From Talaromyces rugulosus (taxonomy: Eukaryota; Ascomycota; Eurotiomycetes; Eurotiales; Trichocomaceae): 64,000 nt of DNA. The stretch spans positions 682,001 to 746,000 of the forward strand of contig NC_049566.1 of the NCBI RefSeq assembly GCF_013368755.1, in the 5' to 3' direction. The position numbers and the translations under genes were made by a program. Shown one piece after another: positions 55,373 through 64,000 of this stretch (positions are counted from its first letter, which is position 1; every line of letters begins with the position of its first letter). The notes beneath the pieces are model-generated. The model searched no databases, was not told where the DNA came from, and was given only the letters and a program-made list of their open reading frames with translations.

Positions 55373-58300
55373 TTTTGGTTCCTTTTTGTGGCAGATATGC
55401 CCATATACGAGTTACATCTAGAGCTTGTCGATCAGAGAATTCAAACAAAGATTTAAAACAGTCAATGGTAAAAGAAAAAGAGGGCTCTCCTGGAGAAATG
55501 CTCATGAAGCTCGAATCGGACGAAGAACAAGATGAGGAGCAAGTGCATTGAGACGATCCTTGCTATCCTATGATAGCTTTTAATTGTTGACAAAGGGCGG
55601 TGTCTATGTAGTAGTATTCACAGTGTTCGCGATGTCCAACTACTTGGGGTCAAAAATATTGATATCATCAACTCAATGTTGATACTACTACATACTACGT
55701 ACTACGCGTATACTACTTCATGTCATTTCAAATGCCGGACCGGCCCGATCCCTTTATTATACATACCATATGTATGTTATTGCCAGCTATTAATCAAATA
55801 ATGAAAGGTGTCGTATATTTTTCACCATGCAGCTACCATGTTCTGACAGGGCTAGACCCATCGACCTCTTTCTTTCTCTCTTGTCGCCCCGAATGCTCAA
55901 TGCTGATGCTACATCTGTAATAGATTATTGATTGTTAAGAAAGAAAGAAAAAAAGAGTCGAAATTTTTTTTGGTTTCTATTATTATTATTATTATTATTA
56001 TTGATCACGGAGATAATAAACGGAAAACCGCGGAAATAAAATTATTAATAATATTCAAAAATGTTGGCTTTATGTTTATCCGTTTGCTTTGCTGCTGCTG
56101 CTGCTGGTTTTCTTTTTTTTTTTTGTGTTGGTTGGTTGGCGCAGCATGATTGGTAAACCGTCAGGTTTTTTTTTCCCAGTCATACATACGTATTATATGC
56201 ACCATTTCAGTCATACCCCAATTCCCCATATGGTAATGGGGGTTACCCCTTCTCCGTACCTCATGCATAAAAACTCGTATTGTAGATCATACCCCCAAAA
56301 AACAAGGAAGAGATGTAATAAAAAAAAATTTAAAAAAAAGCCCTCAACGGTCGAGCAGGAAAAAAAAAAAGATAGAGTTTGAAATATCCCGTGTCGGCAT
56401 TCGGTAAGTTGCATTCCGGGTGTTTTTTCGATAGTTTGAGAGGGAGAAAAAAAAATGGAGAAAAAAAGACAAAAAAATTGGTTCGCGAATGTTCTTTTCA
56501 GGCTATTACTACTTATAGTAAGACGAGAGATAATCAATCAGCCTTTCATTTAAAAAAAAATTTAAAAAAAAGAAAAAATACTAGATCAGATAGATGTCAC
56601 ATAATCTGACGCTACAGATTACGGCGATTAACAATCCAGCCAAGCGATGCATCATGCAGTGTGATTATTATCGAGCAGGCGACTACTGCAACGGACCAAT
56701 GGCTACGCTACGTCAGCGCAAGAAGAAGAATAATAAATGTACTCTGTCTCTGTCGTCTGTACAAAAAAGAAACGAAGAAACGACGAAACAAAAGGAAAGA
56801 AAAAAAAAAAGAAAATTACCGAGGTGTCAGGCCCACTCATCTCACATAGCTAAGCAACTAATCATCCTACCACGGACAATATCAGAATTCCGATTCACAT
56901 GTCAGATGCACCTAGTAAAAGTTAGTAAGTATTAAGTAGTACGGATGTACCTGCGTCTTTTTTTTTTTTTTTTTTTTTTTGTGGATAGTCACCGTTAGCG
57001 ATGTCGTCCAATGTCAAATCAATACTGGCGAACAACCCCTGCTGGGGACACAAAACTTGGACGAGAAACCCTGGGTCGATCGTTCGGGTTCAAATTGGAT
57101 CGGATTGGCATGCAGGCGCGGCAGCGTTGGACCTTGGCAGGCGTTCAGGGCCGCGAGCTATTGGAGTGTGATAGCACAGTACACTGTAGTATGGTACTAA
57201 GTATAGTACTAAGTAGTAGAGTACCAAGTATGTATAGAGTACAACTGCCCGTTTGGGACGGATCGGACACCGAAGCGGGAGTGCATTAGCGCCCGGGCGA
57301 GCCGGGGCACGATTGGCCGTGGAGCGAGGATGACTGTGCCTCGCTAAGTCGACGTCGCACTGTTGTGCTGCAGTAACGTCGTTACAGTCCGGTACGGGCT
57401 GATAACGATGGAAAGTGGGGACGGCAAGCACCTTCCGACTTGAGAACGGCAGTTTCCGCGGCTTGGCAGGCTGTATCGGCGGTTGCAGGCGGTATCATAC
57501 GGGTGTATCAGCGTATCAGGCCGTACCAGAGGCCGAGTCAAAAGAGGAAAGGCGGCATGGGGGGGATGGGAGACACGAAGGATAATGGCGCATGTGCATG
57601 CGGCGCAGACCAACCATATTATGCCGCCAAATTTTCATCATTCTTTAGTCGGCAAGGCTGGAGTCAAACAGTCAAAAGTAATGAGGGGAGAACGTTAGCC
57701 TGTTTCGAGTTTATTTACACGGGGCTTCGGGAGGTGGGGGGCGCCGGCCCAATAAGAACGTTCTAGGCTTTCTGCCTTTGTCAATTATCATGGTACGTAC
57801 TTCCACCTATGCGATTGTTTGTCCATAGATCTGTTCATCAACTGGACGCAGCGCGGATGACATCAACAATTCCCCGGCTCGTTATTACATAACACCGAAA
57901 TCTTCCCGCCTCAGGCATCGACAGCTATAAAGTTTGCCCGTTCGAGTAAGCACCCCAGGGCGAGATTGCGAGACTCCGCCCAGGGTCTCCTCTGCAACGG
58001 CCCACCCCATGCCGCGGAGAAGGATTCCTGGGTTTAGTATTGACATCCGAACAGTACTTGCCTGTCAGAGGGATACGGACATACCACCGATCGATCACAC
58101 TGTATGTAACTATGGAGTGTGCAATCATGCATGGACGTCCGGAGTATATCGTATAGGTAGGAAGCGGATACCCCCAACGGCCCGCTGTCAACAACGTTTT
58201 TCTTTCCCACTTCCTTGCGACCAGGGCCACACAGACGAGATCGACAGAACACTCGATGGCAGATTGCTATTGATGTATTAATCTTGACCGGGCGGGACCC

Positions 58301-59428
58301 CTGCGCGATTTTTGTCGTTGCGACAGCCTCTTATTGGCCCATCGTGCGAGAGTATGATGCTAGTATTTAGTTCTATGCAGACAGGCTTGTGTACTGCGTA
58401 TTGTCGTCCCTCCCACTTTCTCGCATCTGCAATGACACTAGTCGGTAATTTCATCCTCAGAACCAAATTAATTCCGATTGAATTTTCTTTGTTCTCTGAT
58501 CTGAATAATGGGACGAGCCGACTATCCATGCCTATTCGGGCCGGCCCATTTCCCCGGCGTATTAATAATAATAATACCGTTGTGGCACGGTAACTAATAC
58601 GTGCGGTAATACTGTCAGGCCACTGACCAGGCGCCGGGCTTGCTTTTCCACGCCCCTCCCGCCTGCAAGCCTACTGCACATCATCAATCGCTCAGCTGTG
58701 CCCAGTATGGGGCCGTCTCGGAGCAATTGGTGCATCCGCCGTGCATCTGGCCATTCGGGTCGATGATGGCGTGTTATTAGTATTAGTACGTATTATTATT
58801 ATTATTATGGCTATTATTTTATTAATAGCTGCAACGACAATACCCGTCCGTACGTATTGTGTTATTCGCACAACAATACGGTATCGCTCTGGTTCGGGCA
58901 GCGTCTGGCCAGCTGCTCCTGCCTCGTTTGGCGCGCCTTCCCAGATCTGGCCGCGTTGGGTCGTGCCTGCCCTAGACGAAATAACAATACAACCACTCAT
59001 CGTCTTCTTCTTATAACTCATTCGCGCCTACTTCCCTGCAACAACCTCATCACCATCACCGTCGCCATCACCATCGCCCTCATCTTGTCCAGCCCGCGAC
59101 ATCCAGCGCTACTGAGCCTGCTGCTCCTCCAGCATCCAACACCATCTTCTCCAACCACCACCACATCACCTCACATCACAGCCACAGCCACAGCAACTGT
59201 CCCGTGCCACCACCAATGCCCGGCGTCTCCGTCTCACCCTACCCACTGCGGGAGCCTCTTTAGTTCCCTGCTCGTCCCCGTCAGTGCTTTGACCGTGATC
59301 CTCGTCGCTCAACCTTAACCACGCGCATGGCTGGCTCTCACTGACCTGACCCGACCTCGACCATCTCAAAGTACTCCCCCAGGATTCAGCCCAGTCCAGT
59401 CCTCTTCACCATCTCAAGCAGCCCAGCC
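55373..59428. other. 4-kb gene-free, low-complexity region
   Basis: Contains a (TTA)n microsatellite (about 55979-56002), a short (GCT)n run near 56090, many A/T homopolymers including 23 T at 56958-56980, AGTACTAAGT-type repeats at 57180-57240, and another TTA/TTAT run near 58790-58808. Numerous short overlapping ORFs on both strands have no motifs. 59030-59430 is C-rich and probably the 5' UTR of the next gene; a regulatory gene with a long promoter would explain much of the span. Confidence 0.5.
55979..56002 (+). repeat. (TTA)n microsatellite
   Basis: About eight TTA units in a row, in non-coding DNA. Confidence 0.8.
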
Positions 59429-62400
59429 ATGACTGCTGTTGTCCAGCCTGACCTTGGTCCGCCAGCTCACAAGTACAAGGATAATCCAGCCGACGACCCG
59501 GTAAGCCTGTCTTTTTTTCCTTTTAACTCTTCTATTTCATTGGCATTCTTCGTCAGCATCATATCCCCTGCTATGCTACCAGGGGTTTCCTGCTCCTGTC
59601 CGTCCTCTTGCCTATGCTCGAGGGGAGGAAAAGAAAAAGAAACATCCTTGAATACGATCCGAACCAACCCCACATCATGAACTCTATACCTTGTTTGTTT
59701 CTTTTCGAGTATTGGCATCCTTTTTCTATTGATTGTTACACCTTCTTGTCTATCTATCTATTTTTTTTTATTCATTTATTCTACTGTATTTCTTTATAAT
59801 TCACTTCTCCTCCATGCGGCCTCGGAGCGTCAACCCCGGAATGGAATGATGTCTCGTGCTTCGGACGGATGCGGTCTGGATCTGTCCGCGAGCCCTGCGA
59901 GTCATGATCACCACACGGATATACACACTGCTCTCTACACAACTATTCACCACTACTTCGGTCTCTCAAAGGCGCTTCAAAAATCCCCCGCGATTCTAGT
60001 CGCGCCAGCCGCCTCGGCTTGTCGAGTACCCCCACGACCGAGCAGCCTATCCTCGGCTTCGCTCTGGTTTGTGCTCACCAGCTCAGCTATGAGCTATCCC
60101 GGAATTCTCTTTTTATATCAAAGATGATCTAGACCTCGGATTTCTACCCTCTTTGTTTGCAACTGACCGGCCGGCCGTCTTCTTGGTCAGGATGTGTGGG
60201 CAGGAGCAGTACCAACGTTGGCCACACATTTCGACCATTGATTTTTAATTTCCAATAACATTGTTCAAAGAATGCTTATTATTTAGTTGGGCACCGACGT
60301 CGGCATGCATCCAGCCATCCTTCCTGTCATTTTGTTGCTGCCTCTTCGGAGCCGCTTCTGGCCTATTCCGCGTGTCTAGAACATTTCTTCTTCGGCGTTG
60401 CTTTTTCTTCCTTCACAAGTCTTCTTCTTATTTGTATCTGCCTTGGCTTGAGATGCTTCCTGTCCAACGCGCTGACAGTTGTTTTGTGATAGCTGCGACA
60501 CATAGGAGCAAACGCCCACCATTCTCACGGTCTGCAGCAGCAGCACCGACCAACTACTCTTGTACAGCAACAAACACACAAATCATCAGACTCTCCTCAT
60601 CAAAAATCAGCAAACATCCCGCCCGGTGCTTACTCGACCCCTGGAGGATTAAGCGGTGTGCATTTGCAACATCCCCCCTACCCTGGCCCGGCTCCAGATC
60701 CTGGTTATTACGCCTCCCATCCAAATCATTATCCAGCAACAACCACCCCCGCTCAGTACCCCTCTAGTGGTAAGTTTGAACGGACTTTTTTTCCTACTAT
60801 TACTCACTATCGGGCACGCTGTGGCCTGGTATCTTGAAACTTTGGGACTTTCGAATAAATGACCCGGCCTTGATTCTAACCCACCGTGAAACTCGACGAT
60901 AACCGCACAAAGGCCGCGACATCCAAAGAATAAAAATCCAGGCTGTGGGAGAATAACGATCTAAACATTTGCATTTTGGTTTTATTAGACGCAGCTGGCT
61001 AACCTTCTCAGGACCCCCAGATATGATGGCTACAGCCACCCACATGCAGAGGCCTTATCCTCCTATTTACCACGCTCACACTCCTCAATCAAACTCTCCA
61101 GCTTCGGTGTCATCTACCCAGGCGCATGATCAGCATGGAAGAGCTATTTACGGCCAATCTCCACAAATGGCACCTCAGATTTACGGCTATCAGCAGTACT
61201 CTCCCATGAACCCAGTTCACCCGGCTTATGCGCCGCATCCTCCTACGCCTCAGCATCCCTTGACTACGCAACCACTAATGATCCCACCTCAGTCAGCACC
61301 TCTTCCTCACTCTAATCCTCCCCCACCACATCCGGCGCCGTTGAACAATGCGGCTATCGGTAATCACAGCCCTCGGACCAATCTAGATTCGCACCAGCAG
61401 CATCCGCCAGTTCAGGCCCAGCGACCACAGATGCCTACCCCGAATTTGACTTCTCCCACTGGGGCAGTTCCTCCTCTTTCTGCAAACAATGCTCATGCTC
61501 AGCCTAACCATCCACCGAGCACAAACTCGACAACAAATGCTGCGCCTGGACCCATCCCAGCAACCACCCCGTGGGTCGTACGCCAGGATGGCAACGGCGT
61601 GCAATGGATTGCCTTTGAGTATTCTCGAGATCGTGTCAAAATGGAATATACCATCCGGTGCGATGTCGAGTCTGTGAACGTGGAGACTCTGCCTCAAGAA
61701 TTCAAAACCGAGAACTGTGTCTACCCCCGCGCTTGCTGCAGCAAGGATGAATACCGAGGGAACAGGCTGGTTTATGAGACTGAATGCAACGCTGTTGGCT
61801 GGGCGCTTGCCCAACTGAACACTCCCTTGCGAGGCAAAAGGGGGTTGATACAGCGTGCCGTGGATAGTTGGCGAAACAGTAACCAGGACCCTCGATTGCG
61901 TAGTCGCCGCGTCCGACGCATGGCCAAGATGACCCGCCGCCAGGCCTCCCAGCCAGGCCACGTTGGGGCGCCCTCGCCTGTACAGCACCTTGTTTCCGGC
62001 AGCAATGCAAATCTAGCACCAAGCACTCGCCCAAGTGAGCCCATGGCTCTTGCCACGCCTATGCACCATGTTCACTCTGATAACTCTGCTGGAAATGGAC
62101 AAGTTAGCGGTATGTTCCATCGGTACTAAAGCGTTCTTTACCTGAACAAACTCTTCCCGTATTTCCCTTTGCACCCGGGGAAATGCATTTATGTGTGGAG
62201 AAAGAGAGTGTGTGTATATGGTCATGTGTTTTCTGCTGTATTTCTGTTCAGTTGAGGTGTGAAGAAAATGAGTTGGTGGAGCTGGAGAGTACGAGGTGTC
62301 ACCATTTCTTGTATTCTTTTTTTCTTTTTTTTTCTTCTTCTTTTTTTGAAGCGACATGATCCCCGGAGGGGGGATATGCGCGATATCTTATTTTCTTTTT

Positions 62401-63510
62401 TTTTTCTTTTTTTTTTTGGTGTTATTTGTTTCCCTTTTCTCCACCACGATCATGTTTGCGTGCCTCCGTGTCTTTACTGCGTGCCTTTTTTTGATCGGCA
62501 GCGTAGGCTAATCCCAACGGAAAATGTTCAAATATATAGGCGGCACTGATTTGACGAATGGTGCTCATCACTCTTCAATTCCTCCCGGACCGACTCCGAC
62601 CCGCAATCCCCATGAGAGATCAGATCTTCGTCCCGGCCATGTCTTTCATGGTTTGCCGGCATACCCTACTGCTGCACATGCCTCTGGTGCTTCTGGGGCT
62701 CCGGCAATGGTGCCCCCTCTTCGAGAAAGCAGCGGTTTTGACGCTATGGGACGCCCTTCAGTCGCCACTGCTGCTTCGAAAAGGAGGAATCCTACCAAAT
62801 CCGAAAAGATCACCGACGATCCAGATAGTGAAGATATCTTTGGCGGCCTTCCCGAAGGCAAACGCCGAAAGTTCATCCTCGTTGACGACACCCAGCGCAG
62901 CTGTCGGGTTCGCGTCAAAGTCATGCTCGATCAAGTCGATGTCAGTGAGATTCCGGACTCGTACCGCTTGACAAATGCAGTCTATCCTCGCGCCTACTCC
63001 CCCGTGCAGATGAAGGCGCCTCCGGGCCGTGTCGTTCCTGGCAATCGCTACAGAGACGATAGCGATATCGATGACCCCGACGGGCCTGTAACAACCGGTC
63101 GTACCTTGGTACCAGCAGGATTAGGTGATGGCGATTTAGAGGTTACAGTGCCACAGCTAAACCGGAGCCGACATCGAAAGGATAAAGTGTTGAATGATCT
63201 GGGGTACCGCATGAGCTGGAGCCAGAGCAGGGTCTTTGCGGACCGGCCTTTGTTTTTACAAAGATCTTGTAAGTGCTGTCTTTATTTGATGGCTCGATGC
63301 AAAAGCTAAACCTGGGCAACAGTGGATGCCTATCGCAACAAGATGCACGCTACTATTACGAATACAGGCCACGCGCCATCGTCAAAGGCGTCACACTTTG
63401 AGACTCGCTGCGGAAAAAACAGATGGCGTAAACGCGATCGCCAAGACGAGGACAATCCTCAATTGACTGATTCTGCTTATCGAATCGAGGCCGAGGAGGT
63501 TCAGGACTAG
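59429..63510 (+). CDS. conserved mould nuclear-type protein with DUF8032-like domain, Pro/Gln/His-rich N-terminus
   Basis: Proposed CDS join(59429..59500,60493..60769,61012..62109,62540..63268,63323..63510), 787 aa; all junctions in frame. The N-terminal ~300 residues are low complexity (Pro, Gln, His, Ala), as in many fungal regulators. The conserved core comes in two blocks: IAFEYSRDRVKMEYTIRCDV through NCVYPRACCSKDEYRGNRL to GKRGLIQRAVDSWRNSNQ, then RRKFILVDDTQRSCRVRVKV, NDLGYRMSWSQSRVFADR and SLDAYRNKMHAT. From memory this corresponds to DUF8032 proteins of moulds; no enzymatic motif. Intron 1 (992 bp) is unusually long and may hide another exon. The basic RLRSRRVRRMAKMTRR could be a nuclear signal. 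Role in transcription is inferred only from composition. Confidence 0.82.
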
Positions 63511-64000
63511 ATGGGTATGCGTTACATATCCCGTCAAGTCTGCAAACGACACCAGTTAGGGCAAGTATGCTGTAATTTTCTTGCCCTTTTTTGTTTTCTT
63601 CTTGTTCACTTCTTTTTTTCACTTCTTCTCGGATATTTGGATCCTTTTTGTACATTTTATTCTCCTGTCCTTACCGTTCATGGCTTGGGGCCATGTTAAT
63701 TTTTCATATTCTCGTTGTACCATACAGTCCTTTCGGCTTATACCCTTGACTTTCTATTTTCTCTTTCTATTTTTTTCCTTTAATTTTCTTTCCATTTTGC
63801 TCTGTACTTTTGGTTTGGTTTTTATTATTTTTATTTTTTACTGCGTTCCTCTCAGATCATGTGGGATAATGTGACATGGCATTTACGGGAATGTTGGAAA
63901 CAGGCTTGGGAAACAGGAGTTGGGAAATGAGAGTTTGCTGTCGGGGCAAAAGAAAGAGAGAAAGTAACATACTCGAACATAAGGGATATGCATTATTTTT
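63511..64000. other. 3' flank, T-rich
   Basis: 3' UTR and intergenic DNA after the DUF8032-like gene; T-rich, no gene seen before the window edge. Confidence 0.5.

Noticed and set aside
55979..58808. CRISPR-like or minisatellite arrays in the low-complexity region
   Set aside because: Only simple microsatellites and homopolymers; no regularly spaced repeats with unique spacers.

Overview
The window comes from a filamentous ascomycete, most likely an Aspergillus or Penicillium relative (Eurotiales). The genes have many short introns (about 45-90 bp) with GTRNGY-type donors. The families are typical of moulds: an NRPS-like thioesterase, fungal TauD dioxygenases, an AgdC-like GH31 enzyme, Vac14, a Pfa5-type palmitoyltransferase and fungal DUF proteins. 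Old transposons are AT-rich and full of TAG/TAA stops, as expected after RIP-like C-to-T mutation. No rRNA, intact tRNA or CRISPR was seen. Exon coordinates were worked out by hand from splice signals and frame continuity, so errors of a few bases are possible.

Layout. 1-9.3 kb: the 3' end of an NRPS-like gene (thioesterase domain), a PEBP-family gene, VAC14 (10 exons) and a DHHC-type palmitoyltransferase. 9.8-22 kb: a metabolic island with two short-chain dehydrogenases, the tail of a lost FAD-linked oxidase, a decayed TauD-like dioxygenase, an intact TauD-like dioxygenase diverging from a Mup1-like amino-acid permease, and a secreted GH31 glucosidase with an AmyR-like CGGN8CGG site upstream. 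24.3-25.4 kb: a GT34-like glycosyltransferase gene whose 3' end is lost in repeat DNA.

25.4-46.6 kb is a nested transposon zone. Element 1 (25848-31346, minus strand) is an intact Ty3/Gypsy chromovirus with LTRs that read as identical and a 5-bp target duplication. Element 2 (34728-42512, plus strand) is a decayed Ty3/Gypsy element, also with matching LTR ends and a 5-bp target duplication. A decayed hAT element (42766-46579) has an 8-bp duplication. An intact MFS transporter gene (31995-33549, minus) sits between elements 1 and 2, bracketed by inverted copies of a short terminal-repeat-like sequence.

46.6-64 kb: a WD40 relic like those at the C-terminus of fungal NLR proteins, a small Cys-rich ORF, a salicylate-hydroxylase-like FAD monooxygenase, a DUF8035-like charged protein, about 4 kb of gene-free low-complexity DNA, and a five-exon gene for a Pro/Gln/His-rich conserved nuclear-type protein (DUF8032-like).

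The most interesting signals are in the retrotransposons. In both elements the sequence 1-2 nt inside the 5' LTR is perfectly complementary (13 nt in element 1, 11 nt in element 2) to a segment inside the element's own LTR. That is the arrangement of Tf1/sushi-type self-primed reverse transcription. Element 1 also has a compact -1 frameshift signal at the gag/pol junction: an AAAA slip run, a 5-nt spacer and a 9-bp GC-rich hairpin.
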